Source of the DNA: an uncultured Sphaerochaeta sp.
GTDB taxonomy: Bacteria; Spirochaetota; Spirochaetia; Sphaerochaetales; Sphaerochaetaceae
Length of the DNA stretch: 64,000 nt
Assembly (NCBI RefSeq): GCF_963676285.1
Contig: NZ_OY781063.1
Coordinates: 1,116,001 to 1,180,000 of the forward strand
Reading direction: 5' to 3'
The notes beneath the pieces were generated by a model. The model saw nothing but the letters and a program-made list of their open reading frames with translations. It was not told where the DNA came from and made no database searches. Position numbers and translations under genes: made by a program. The stretch's first letter is position 1, and the number at the start of each line of letters is the position of its first letter. Positions 26,210 through 34,347 of the stretch are shown here, in pieces.

Positions 26210-27124
26210 TCATTTTTTAATTGAGATCAGATCAATCCAACTACCTAGATCATAGTCATAAGATTCAGGCTCGAATGGTTCAAGGCCAGAGAAATGGAAA
26301 AATGTGAGCTCACCAAAGAATATCGCTCCACTTGTGTCTACATAGAAATCTACCCTCACATGAGGAATGTCTTTTGCCAATTTCCTTGCTAAGTAGAGCA
26401 TCTCTTCCCATTGAGCAGGTTTCTCGAGCATGTAATCGCTATTTGGATAATGTTGGCGTAGCGATTGACGATTCCACTCACTATCAAAGAAATCAAACTT
26501 TGTCTCGCTACCCCTATCTGAAGCGACAAAAGCAAATTTCGGTTCACCATTAAAACAAAAAATCTTATAATCCTTTGGAGGTTTCCCATCAACAGTTTTA
26601 ATCATTTCCTCACAAATGATTCTTGGACGAATATGCTTGTAAGGCCACTCACGTAACCCCCAGTAGTATTGCTTCCTCATCCATGTTGCAGCTAAGTCTC
26701 TTGTCGCTGAAGTAGATAATGATGATTTATCAGTACAAAGCAATACATCGCCTGAAGTGTGAGTTGGTTTCATAACAAATTGATCTGGTAGAGCTGAGAA
26801 ATCAATCTCCATGACAGTATTGTAAACCCCAAGAAGTGGGACTAAATATTGTTCTCCAATGGTATCGCTCACATATTCTCGCACAGCAAACTTATCCACA
26901 AGATCTACATACTTTGGATTGTGATCGTATAGCTTCAGCCACTGTAATTTCTCGTTATATGTTACAGGATTATCTAAAGACAAGCGTTTCCCAATCTTAA
27001 CCCTATAGATCCACGAAAGAAATAACTTATCGGGAAGGATACGTGAAATAGATTTTCCTAAAAAGAATTCTCCAAAAAGAACAGGCTTCCTTAAACCTTT
27101 TATTATTTTTTTAATGATACTCAT
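26210..27124 (-). CDS. TupA-like ATP-grasp protein
   Basis: 304 residues matching the TupA-like ATP-grasp family of capsule/teichuronopeptide loci: NPVTYNEKLQWLKLYDHNPK, DKFAVREYV, IGEQYLVPLLGVY, FVMKPTHTSGDVLLC, IICEEMI, DYKIFCFNGEPKF and VRVDFYVD…GELTFFHFSG. ATP-grasp enzymes form amide or ester bonds using ATP, so it may attach an amino acid or similar group to a sugar acid of the glycan. Its ATG lies 4 bases after the stop of the upstream transferase. The substrate is unknown. Confidence 0.85.
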   Translation of the reverse strand: MSIIKKIIKGLRKPVLFGEFFLGKSISRILPDKLFLSWIYRVKIGKRLSLDNPVTYNEKLQWLKLYDHNPKYVDLVDKFAVREYVSDTIGEQYLVPLLGVYNTVMEIDFSALPDQFVMKPTHTSGDVLLCTDKSSLSTSATRDLAATWMRKQYYWGLREWPYKHIRPRIICEEMIKTVDGKPPKDYKIFCFNGEPKFAFVASDRGSETKFDFFDSEWNRQSLRQHYPNSDYMLEKPAQWEEMLYLARKLAKDIPHVRVDFYVDTSGAIFFGELTFFHFSGLEPFEPESYDYDLGSWIDLISIKK

Positions 27125-27128
27125 ACTA

Positions 27129-28235
27129 TTACTTAGTCCTTCCTGGTTGCGATTTAATCACTTCATGAATATATGACTCCCAAAGGGAAAAAACTGCTTG
27201 AGGGTGTACAATTTTTCGGACTTCTTTAGCACGGTTACCAAGTTTCTGAGAAAGACTTTTATCCAATATCATTTTTCTCATAGCACTAGCTAAGGCTTGT
27301 TCATCTCCAACTGGAGTCAACAATCCATTCACTCCGTCATCAATTAACATAGCGGATCCTCCGCACGGACAATCAGTAGATATAACTGGCAATCCTAATG
27401 CCATAGCTTCAATTAAGGCATTTGAAACACCTTCATAATCAGAGGAGAGCACGAACATGCTCGCATCAAACAGATACTCTTCAATATTGCTCTTAATACC
27501 ACGAAGGAAAACTCGAGAATCCAATGCGAGCTCATGTATTAATGTTTGTAAAGGTTCTCTCAAATCTCCATCTCCAAAAATCTCGAGTGTATAGTTGGGA
27601 AATTCTTCTGCAATTGTTGCGAAGGATCGGATGAGTAATGCATGATTCTTTTGGGGAAAAAGTTTACCAACAGTTACAATTCTGGTATCCCTTTGTTGAA
27701 CATCTCGTTCGATGAGAAAAGCAGGATTTAGAGGATTTGGAATAATTGTATCTTTGCATTGATATCGACCTGAAAAAAACTTCTTTGCATCAGGCGTTTG
27801 AAAAACAATTCCATCAGCTCTGTTAATCAGCCAATTGATAGAAAGCCTTGGAATAATTGAAGCGTAGTCAACTTGTGGATCATTCCTAAATGAAACGATA
27901 ACAGGAGCTGTGATTTGTTTTCTGATATAAAGGATTCGAAAGATTTCTCGCTCAAGAAAGGTAATAATTACTGCAGGTGTATAGGTATCTACTATCTCAA
28001 GCATCCGCTTGTTCCGTCGAATATTCTTTTTAATCTTGTTTTCGAGTATTGCTTCTGAAGAATCATCCAAACTTAGCAGTTGTATTGAAGGATGCAACTC
28101 ATAGGAGCTTTTTCCATATGTCGTAGTAAGGAGAATTATCTGGTATGTTTCTGCAAAGTGATTAGAGAGTGTACTTAAAACCCTCTGTGCACCACCTTTT
28201 TTCAAATTGGATATATAAAATAATACTGTCTTCAT
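27129..28235 (-). CDS. Glycosyltransferase family 4
   Basis: A 368-residue GT-B enzyme. The N-terminal segment YISNLKKGGAQRVLSTLSNH and donor-domain motifs IVTVGKLFPQKNH, LFGDGDLREPL and FVLSSDYEGVSNALIEAMALG (EX7E) are clear. It closely resembles GalNAc-alpha-1,4-GalNAc-type or amylovoran-type retaining transferases, but the donor cannot be assigned. It is the second gene in the cluster, 7 bases after the GT2 gene. Confidence 0.88.
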   Translation of the reverse strand: MKTVLFYISNLKKGGAQRVLSTLSNHFAETYQIILLTTTYGKSSYELHPSIQLLSLDDSSEAILENKIKKNIRRNKRMLEIVDTYTPAVIITFLEREIFRILYIRKQITAPVIVSFRNDPQVDYASIIPRLSINWLINRADGIVFQTPDAKKFFSGRYQCKDTIIPNPLNPAFLIERDVQQRDTRIVTVGKLFPQKNHALLIRSFATIAEEFPNYTLEIFGDGDLREPLQTLIHELALDSRVFLRGIKSNIEEYLFDASMFVLSSDYEGVSNALIEAMALGLPVISTDCPCGGSAMLIDDGVNGLLTPVGDEQALASAMRKMILDKSLSQKLGNRAKEVRKIVHPQAVFSLWESYIHEVIKSQPGRTK

Positions 28236-28242
28236 TAGCTTC

Positions 28243-29235
28243 TCAAAATGATACTACCAGAAAATTACGTAGTTTATAGTACATAACCGTTGCGACATGT
28301 CTTCTTCGTAATCCGGAGATTAAGAAAGAATATCCTAAAAGTTTGAAAGCAGCGATTCTATCCCCTCGGTTTCTTGCAATTTTTGCTTCACAGTAGGCTT
28401 GATATGCTTTCTGATAATTCCTCTTCGCATGTCTATTGTAATAATGATACTTACGCCGGAATTTTTCAAATAATTCTTCTGAATGATTGTCCTTTCCGGT
28501 CCGCTTTCTCATCCGATATAAAAATCGTACATATTGAGCTCCTAAGAATTGGCCGTATCTATCCGATCGCCCCACACCTTCCAAAGAGATCCGATGTGCA
28601 AGTAAAGGCTCTTCCATAATTCCGATACTATAACCACAGCTTAATAGACGTAACCACAAATCATAATCTTCTACCGACTGGATAGACCGATATCCTTGTA
28701 AATCCAGCAAAACGGATTTTTTGATTAATACAGAAGGATGTACTACCAGATTCTCGCAATACATTTGTTTCTCTAGGCTATGGTTTCGCCTGTAGACAGG
28801 GCCTCCCTCTCTTGGAAGAGTATTACCATCTTCGTCGATGGGTATCATCTGAGTTGACACCATATCACAACTGTGAGAGTGAAGAAATTTGACCTCCTTT
28901 TCTATTCTATCTGGAAGAGAAATATCATCTGCATCCATTCGTGCTATGTAGTCTCCGTGCGAAAGTTGTGTGCCATAATTCAAGCAATACACTAATCCTC
29001 TGTTCTCTGGATTGATATGGAGCATAATCCTTTCATCACTGGATTCATAGGTTTTTAGAGCCCTTATCGCTTCTGTATTCTCTGGGTTATCTACAATAAT
29101 TATATATTCAATATTGGAATAGGTTTGTGCAAGCAGGGAATCTACAGCTGCTTTAATATATGCATAAGGTTCGTTATACGTACTCATAATTATGGATACA
29201 AGAGGATTATTCACAGTTACTTCCTTGAAATTCAC
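28243..29235 (-). CDS. Glycosyltransferase family 2
   Basis: A 330-residue GT-A enzyme. It has the NPLVSIIMSTYNEP start, LLAQTYSNIEYIIIVDN, the DXD-type motif ARMDADDISLPDRIEKE, and SVEDYDLWLRLLSCGYSIG. The start is a GTG at 29235 with AAAAGG a few bases upstream; no better ATG exists before the conserved VSII strand. It is the first gene of the glycan operon. A candidate -10 TATACT lies at 29252-29257 (minus strand), so the operon may start here rather than depend on ribF read-through. Confidence 0.85.
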   Translation of the reverse strand: MNFKEVTVNNPLVSIIMSTYNEPYAYIKAAVDSLLAQTYSNIEYIIIVDNPENTEAIRALKTYESSDERIMLHINPENRGLVYCLNYGTQLSHGDYIARMDADDISLPDRIEKEVKFLHSHSCDMVSTQMIPIDEDGNTLPREGGPVYRRNHSLEKQMYCENLVVHPSVLIKKSVLLDLQGYRSIQSVEDYDLWLRLLSCGYSIGIMEEPLLAHRISLEGVGRSDRYGQFLGAQYVRFLYRMRKRTGKDNHSEELFEKFRRKYHYYNRHAKRNYQKAYQAYCEAKIARNRGDRIAAFKLLGYSFLISGLRRRHVATVMYYKLRNFLVVSF

Positions 29236-29359
29236 AACACCTTTTCCCTTGAGTATACTACATCCTACCTCTTATTGGGAAATGACTCTTGCTCCAAAGC
29301 ATAACAAACTGAATTCAAGTTAATCCGTACTTACTTCATGCAAAAACATCAATACAAAC

Positions 29360-30112
29360 CTACTCCAACCCCTTCTCCACCACGAACAAGACATCCTTGT
29401 CCACCTGTTCCCTGACAGCCTGAAGGCTCTCGAACTTGGTGATGGGACGGATGAAGTTCTTGATTTCCATGGTTATAACCTGACCATAAAGGTCACGGTT
29501 GAAATGAAGAAGGAAGGTCTCAATGGTAATAGTAGGATAATCATCTACGGTTGGCCGGGGACCGATGCTGGTAACACCAAGGTATCTCACCCCATCAACA
29601 ATGGTAATCGTTCCATACACCCCATGACGTGGGATAAGCTTGTTGGATGCAATTTTCATGTTAACAGTGGGCATTCCCACCGTTCTCCCCAGCTGTCTTC
29701 CATAGACCACTTCTCCAGTCATGGTGAAGGGATGCCCTAGCATCTCTTCAGCCTCTTCAATCTCTCCCCTGAGCAAACTATCGGCTATACGGTCAGCAGT
29801 AATCGGTTCACCCTTGTACAGTACAGGTTTGATAAGATCAAGCTTTTCATTGTGCTCTTTGAGCGAGGTAAGCCCAGGGTGGTGGTTTCCCACAATCACG
29901 GAGTCGAAACCCTTGGTTTCCAGACGCTTATCAACGTGAATAATGCTACACGCCTGGCCAGCATACTCCTTGATCAAGGCATCACGCTCTTCATCAGTGG
30001 TAAGCACTGCTTGTCCGGTAACCGGCTGTATATATATTTTCTCTGGCTTGTGGGCAAGGATGGCTTGGTGCCCACGATGCACCCCATCAAAATGCCCGAA
30101 TGCTACACTCAT
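29360..30112 (-). CDS. ribF: Bifunctional riboflavin kinase/FMN adenylyltransferase, shortened
   Basis: Starts at ATG 30112 after GAGGAGGCAGCT; ATGA overlap with the permease gene. 250 residues, versus ~300-315 for typical RibF. The riboflavin kinase domain is intact (YGRQLGRTVGMPTVNM, the PTxN motif). The N-terminal FAD synthetase domain keeps GHFDGVHRGH but is ~40 residues shorter than usual, and the usual ISSTxIR motif reads ITADRIA. It phosphorylates riboflavin to FMN; the FAD-forming activity may be reduced or altered. Identification is firm; loss of activity is inference. Confidence 0.88.
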   Translation of the reverse strand: MSVAFGHFDGVHRGHQAILAHKPEKIYIQPVTGQAVLTTDEERDALIKEYAGQACSIIHVDKRLETKGFDSVIVGNHHPGLTSLKEHNEKLDLIKPVLYKGEPITADRIADSLLRGEIEEAEEMLGHPFTMTGEVVYGRQLGRTVGMPTVNMKIASNKLIPRHGVYGTITIVDGVRYLGVTSIGPRPTVDDYPTITIETFLLHFNRDLYGQVITMEIKNFIRPITKFESLQAVREQVDKDVLFVVEKGLE

Positions 30113-31443
30113 AGCTGCCTCCTCGGCCTTCGGTAGAAAAGAAGTCCAATTACATAGTAGATGACCGTTGCTAACCAGAGCTGCCATCCACCTTGTATGA
30201 CACTCGGTACATAACTGGCAACCAACACAGCCAGTGTCAGGATGGGGAGGACATTCCCTCCCGGTGCATGGAAGAACCCTGCTTCCTTGGTTGGGTGTTG
30301 TTTTCTTGACTCAATGACCGTTACACAGACGATTGCCACCACGATGACATTACAAAGAGCTCCTAGGTTGATCAGAAGATTGGTAAGTTGTGGAAATGCG
30401 GCAAAGAAACCAGTTACGAGCACTACTACTGCTGTTGCTGTCAGCGGGGCACCATTTTCCTTACCTGTTCTTGCAAGAAACCGAGGGAGAGCACCCTTTT
30501 CTGCTGTAGCTTGCAGGGTATGGCTTGCAAGGGCCATAGTCACAATCATGGTGGTGAGAAGTGCCAGCACTGCTGAGATGGAAATCAGAGGAGTCAGGAA
30601 GGCTAAACCAGGTAGACTGAATGCTGCAGCATAGAGAGGAATGTAGCGCATCCCCTCATTCTCTTGCAGGTAGGATGAAGATACCAAGCCCAAGGTTGCT
30701 ACCAGCACTACCAAGTAGAGCACCAAGACAACGGCCATGGCAATGGCCATCGCCTTGGGAACAGTCCTATTCGGTTTCTCTACTTCCCCAACCAGAAATG
30801 ACAGGGCAACAATAGCCCCATAGGCTACCATGGCAAGAGGAAGTGCATCCAAGAACCCTGTAACTCCCCCAGTTCCCTGTGTAAAGAAAGGAGTAAGCTG
30901 AGAAGCGTCCCAACTCCCACTGGAAAATACTGAAACAGAGAAGATCAGCAAGGTGAGTCCAAGGAACAGGGTAAGTACGGTAGTAGCTTTTCCGGTAATA
31001 CGGAAACGTACTGCGTTCAGCACCCCACTAAAAAGTACGGCAGCAATACCGAGGGGAACCTGCCAGGAACCCATGACGGGGAATGCAACAGAGAGGTAAA
31101 TACCAATATAAATAGCTGAGAAGGCAGCTCCTGCAATACACCCAAAGAGATAGGCCCACGCTGAGATCCACCCCCACAGATTGCCTTGCTCCCTTGTTTT
31201 ACCCAAGAGTAAGGCTGGAAATGCGAAGACTCCTCCACTTTGGGGATAGCGAGAGGCAAGCTCTGCAGTCTGCAAGCCATAGGCAAGCAGGATAAGCGCA
31301 CCAAGAACCCAGGAGATAATCGCCGACGGTCCTGCACTAAGGATGGTAATCCCAGAAAGAGAGAAGATGGCGCTGCCGATCATTCCCCCGATCAAAAGGT
31401 GTATACTGTCAAAGGTCCCAAGTTTCTTCTGCTTTGTTGCCAC
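30109..31443 (-). CDS. APC-family amino acid permease
   Basis: About 444 residues with ~12 transmembrane segments. The LLIGGMIGSAIFSLSG segment near the N-terminus is the consensus TM1 of the APC superfamily. I chose the GTG at 31443 because GGAGG lies 7 bases upstream; an ATG at 31470 would add nine residues. It resembles amino-acid/polyamine transporters of the putrescine-ornithine or AdiC groups; the substrate is unknown. It overlaps ribF by 4 bases (ATGA), so the two are co-transcribed. Its upstream region is shared with the divergent hip operon. Confidence 0.87.
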   Translation of the reverse strand: MATKQKKLGTFDSIHLLIGGMIGSAIFSLSGITILSAGPSAIISWVLGALILLAYGLQTAELASRYPQSGGVFAFPALLLGKTREQGNLWGWISAWAYLFGCIAGAAFSAIYIGIYLSVAFPVMGSWQVPLGIAAVLFSGVLNAVRFRITGKATTVLTLFLGLTLLIFSVSVFSSGSWDASQLTPFFTQGTGGVTGFLDALPLAMVAYGAIVALSFLVGEVEKPNRTVPKAMAIAMAVVLVLYLVVLVATLGLVSSSYLQENEGMRYIPLYAAAFSLPGLAFLTPLISISAVLALLTTMIVTMALASHTLQATAEKGALPRFLARTGKENGAPLTATAVVVLVTGFFAAFPQLTNLLINLGALCNVIVVAIVCVTVIESRKQHPTKEAGFFHAPGGNVLPILTLAVLVASYVPSVIQGGWQLWLATVIYYVIGLLFYRRPRRQL

Positions 31444-31569
31444 AATAATGCCTCCAACGGAGTCAATCATACCGTGGTAGCAAACTCGTGTGCAAGGAAG
31501 TAGGCCCCCTAGGGAGAGAAATCCTAGACATTTACTTGGCCGATAGAAAGACCAGATATAATTCCTCAT

Positions 31570-31587
31570 TATACCCGTTCGGGTATA
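31570..31587 (+). promoter_or_regulatory. HipB-type operator O3
   Basis: Perfect palindrome TATACCCGTTCGGGTATA, the outermost of three sites whose centres are 41 bp apart. It is 127 bp before the divergent permease start, so it could also affect that gene. Confidence 0.75.
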
Positions 31588-31610
31588 TTTTTAATCAATA
31601 AAGCATATTT

Positions 31611-31628
31611 TATACCCGTTCGGGGATA
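31611..31628 (+). promoter_or_regulatory. HipB-type operator O2
   Basis: TATACCCGTTCGGGGATA, one base off the perfect palindrome. The middle site, 41 bp from each neighbour. Confidence 0.75.
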
Positions 31629-31645
31629 ATCTGAAAAGAATCTTC

Positions 31646-31673
31646 TTGAAATATACCCGTTCGGGTATATAGT
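31646..31673 (+). promoter_or_regulatory. hipBST promoter
   Basis: TTGAAA (31646-31651), a 16-base spacer occupied by O1, and TATAGT (31668-31673). Transcription would begin at about 31680, the first base of the hipB start codon, implying a leaderless mRNA. No Shine-Dalgarno sequence is seen before hipB. Confidence 0.5.
31652..31669 (+). promoter_or_regulatory. HipB-type operator O1
   Basis: Perfect palindrome TATACCCGTTCGGGTATA, extended by A/T at both ends. It fills the spacer between the candidate -35 and -10 of hipB, so HipB binding would block RNA polymerase directly. Confidence 0.8.
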
Positions 31674-31679
31674 ATTATT

Positions 31680-31892
31680 ATGAACGTAATTGGAATGTTT
31701 ATTCGAGACCAAAGAAAACGTGCGGGACTCACCCAAGAGGAGTTTGCACTCCGCTCTGGGTTGGGCCTTCGTTTCATCCGTGAACTGGAACAGGGAAAAC
31801 AAACCGTTCGTTTGGATAAAGTGAATCAGGCACTCAAAATGTTTGGGCATGTTGCGGGACCAGTTCCCATGGATGGAGAGTATAAACCATGA
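31680..31892 (+). CDS. hipB: HipB-like antitoxin/repressor
   Basis: A 70-residue Xre-family helix-turn-helix protein: FIRDQRKRAGLTQEEFALRS, then GLGLRFIRELEQGKQTVRLD. It binds the TATACCC-N4-GGGTATA operators just upstream and autorepresses the operon. It overlaps hipS by 4 bases (ATGA). In the HipBST arrangement HipB is the DNA-binding member, and a separate HipS neutralises the kinase. It lacks the long C-terminal tail of E. coli HipB. Confidence 0.9.
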   Translation: MNVIGMFIRDQRKRAGLTQEEFALRSGLGLRFIRELEQGKQTVRLDKVNQALKMFGHVAGPVPMDGEYKP

Positions 31893-32215
31893 AAAGGACA
31901 CGCCAAGGACGAGTATTTGTGAGAAACATCCTAGCAGGAATTATTGCACAAACTGATGAAGGCTATCAGTTCACCTATGATCCTATGTATCTACAAACCC
32001 CTGGAAGTGTACCCATCAGCCTTACCATGCCTCTTCAGGAAGCTCCCTATCAAAGCACAACGTTCTTCCCCTTCTTTGATGGCCTCATCCCAGAAGGCTG
32101 GCTCTTGGAGCAAGCATGCCGTAATTGGAAACTGGATAGAAGAGACAGGATGGGATTGTTGCTCCATGTATGTCGTGATTGTGTGGGATTTGTATCAGTT
32201 GAGGAGGTATTGTGA
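31889..32215 (+). CDS. hipS: HipS-like antitoxin (HipA N-subdomain 1)
   Basis: 108 residues corresponding to the isolated N-terminal subdomain of HipA. Recognisable features are GRVFVRNILAGIIAQT, SVPISLTMPLQ and FFPFFDGLIPEGWLLEQA; the Trp in PEGW matches the hydrophobic contact region described for E. coli HipS. In HipBST systems this small protein, not HipB, inhibits the kinase. It overlaps hipB by 4 bases and hipT by 4 (GTGA). The C-terminal cysteines (HVCRDC) are unusual. Confidence 0.85.
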   Translation: MKRTRQGRVFVRNILAGIIAQTDEGYQFTYDPMYLQTPGSVPISLTMPLQEAPYQSTTFFPFFDGLIPEGWLLEQACRNWKLDRRDRMGLLLHVCRDCVGFVSVEEVL

Positions 32216-33156
32216 AACATTGTCTCTATTGTGGGCGAATTTTAGAGGAGCCTCATATGTATGGATGGCACCAGAGATGTATCCTTTCTTTCTTTGGGAC
32301 GAAGGAGATGCCGATACTAGATTTAAATCTGGCTAATCTAGGCCTACACGCAACACAGAGTGGTTATACAATTCCAGGAGTACAGAAAAAGTTTTCCCTC
32401 TCCCTCGATCATACGAAACAGACAGACCGTCTCACATTGGTTGGAAAACCTCCTGGTTACATTGTAAAGCTGCAAACTGAGGCATATGAAGCACTGCCAG
32501 AGTTGGAACATGTGGTCATGCATATGGCTAAGATTGCCAAGATTACTACCGTGCCGAATGCACTTATCCAATTACATGATGGTTCATTAGCCTATATTGC
32601 AAAACGAATTGACCGAATTTTCAAAAAAGATCGTGTAATACAACTTCCAATGGAAGACTTTTGTCAGCTCACTGGTCGATTAACCGAAGATAAGTATCAG
32701 GGTTCTTATGAGCAGTGCGGAACTATCATTCGCAAATACTCCAGGCAACATATGCTTGACCTCACGAACTTCTGGTATGTTTTAGTATTCTGCTTCATCA
32801 CAGGCAACTCTGACATGCATCTCAAGAACTTCTCTCTCTATGCCCCGGTTAATGAACATTTTCAGCTCACCCCTGCGTATGATTTACTACCGGTACAACT
32901 CATCCTGCCTGAAGACACTCAAGAGATGGCATTAACACTCAGGGGAAAGAAATCACGACTAAAGCGAGCAGATTTCTTACTTCTTGCAAAGCATCTGGAA
33001 ATACCTGAACAGGTTGCTGTTCGACTTATCAAGCGGGTTTCTGGTTTATTTCCTCAGTGGGAGGCACTCATTAGTGAAAGCTGTATGCCTAACCATTTGA
33101 AACCAGCATTAACGGAACTAGTGAAGACAAGAATCGATAGGATTACTACAGAATAG
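32212..33156 (+). CDS. hipT: HipT-like serine/threonine kinase toxin
   Basis: A 314-residue HipA-type kinase without the N-terminal subdomain (supplied by HipS). It starts at GTG 32212, overlapping the hipS stop. A Cys/His cluster CLYC…HQRC occupies residues 4-23. The Gly-rich loop reads TIPGVQKK (53-60). The catalytic motif GNSDMHLKN (~199-207) and metal-binding Asp in PAYDLLP (~223) are intact. E. coli HipT phosphorylates tryptophanyl-tRNA synthetase; the target here is unknown. At the loop positions where E. coli HipT has the autophosphorylated SIS, this protein has TIP. Confidence 0.88.
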   Translation: MKHCLYCGRILEEPHMYGWHQRCILSFFGTKEMPILDLNLANLGLHATQSGYTIPGVQKKFSLSLDHTKQTDRLTLVGKPPGYIVKLQTEAYEALPELEHVVMHMAKIAKITTVPNALIQLHDGSLAYIAKRIDRIFKKDRVIQLPMEDFCQLTGRLTEDKYQGSYEQCGTIIRKYSRQHMLDLTNFWYVLVFCFITGNSDMHLKNFSLYAPVNEHFQLTPAYDLLPVQLILPEDTQEMALTLRGKKSRLKRADFLLLAKHLEIPEQVAVRLIKRVSGLFPQWEALISESCMPNHLKPALTELVKTRIDRITTE

Positions 33157-33212
33157 CGATGCTTCTCTCATACTCTCATCTTTCTGATTCCCTCTGAGAT
33201 TCAAGTATCTTC

Positions 33213-34304
33213 CTACCAGTATCGTAAACATCTATTCACATGTTCCAAGTTGAACAATTGATGATGACTTCCTCTATACCACTCCATCATGCCTTTATAT
33301 TCAGGATCTTCTGGGTTGCTAAGAATTCTCAACAACTCAGCATATCCATACCGCCCCCCTACATCCTCTGGTGGAGCTTCTCCCTCCCAGTCCAGACACA
33401 CTGGATGATTCTTATCGTAGTCATCAACAATTTCATGGAGACGGATATGGGCTATCCAAAAATCGCCAAAGTCATAGTTGTAGATAATTTCCCTGTACTG
33501 CGGAAATATCTCATGAAGGAATACCAAGCGGTCATCCTTTGTAGTCTCCCCTTCCTCTTCAAACTCCCTGGGGAAACCGGTCAATGTATATTTCAGTCTT
33601 CCATTGGGATGGCGCTCTATCCAGAAATCATGCAGGTGTCGATTCCACCATCCAAACAAGGTCTGCAACACATCATGGAACTCACGGAATGTACAATTAA
33701 GGGGAACGACAACACGACGGCGACAGGTACTGTCCAGCTCCAGGTCTACATCAAAGACAGCAGCCTTGCATCGAAAGAGAGGTTGCCCATATTTCCGCTC
33801 AATATCACTGGAGATTTTTTCGGAAATATTAACATAGTCGCTTCCGTCTATGGTCTTTACAGTAAGATAGTCCATATTGAGATATCGGATCATCTGCTTT
33901 TGCAGTAATACCTCGGTTGAATACCGGTCAAAAAAGAAGTGGGTACGAGCACAGACATTGTTCAGCCCTGCAACCACCGAACGATTTGCAGTCTTACTAA
34001 ACGTGATACCTTCTCCACAATCCTGCAGGTACTGATCGATGATAGTCGGAGTGAAACACATGGTCTCAAGACAGGCCTTCACTCCCTCAAGGATCAGGGT
34101 TTCGATATTTTTTACATCGCCTCGTTTGATACCATAGAGAATAAACGCATAGCGAGATGCATCGTTGCTTACCACGATTGTTCTCCTATGGTTTACCATA
34201 ATCATATTGGCACTCCACGAGTAGAGAGGATCAATTGCTGTATCTGCAGCTCCTGTCTGTATCTTCAGGTAATCTGCGAGTTTCTTTGTGCATCCAATCT
34301 GCAT
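33213..34304 (-). CDS. DUF6933 / pRiA4b ORF-3-like protein
   Basis: 363 residues in two parts. Residues 1-~165 (MQIGCTKKLADYL…SNDASRYAFIL) resemble DUF6933. Residues ~175-340 match the plasmid pRiA4b ORF-3-like family (LDSTCRRRVVVPLNCTFREFHDVL, YNYDFGDFWIAHIRLHEIV, CLDWEGEAPPEDVGG). Both occur in accessory regions and no biochemical function is established. The gene is convergent with hipT and has the same orientation as two unknown genes upstream, probably forming one unit with them. Confidence 0.75.
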   Translation of the reverse strand: MQIGCTKKLADYLKIQTGAADTAIDPLYSWSANMIMVNHRRTIVVSNDASRYAFILYGIKRGDVKNIETLILEGVKACLETMCFTPTIIDQYLQDCGEGITFSKTANRSVVAGLNNVCARTHFFFDRYSTEVLLQKQMIRYLNMDYLTVKTIDGSDYVNISEKISSDIERKYGQPLFRCKAAVFDVDLELDSTCRRRVVVPLNCTFREFHDVLQTLFGWWNRHLHDFWIERHPNGRLKYTLTGFPREFEEEGETTKDDRLVFLHEIFPQYREIIYNYDFGDFWIAHIRLHEIVDDYDKNHPVCLDWEGEAPPEDVGGRYGYAELLRILSNPEDPEYKGMMEWYRGSHHQLFNLEHVNRCLRYW

Positions 34305-34347
34305 CTAGCTACCTTCTCCTTTTCCTATCTCCTTATACCATATATTT

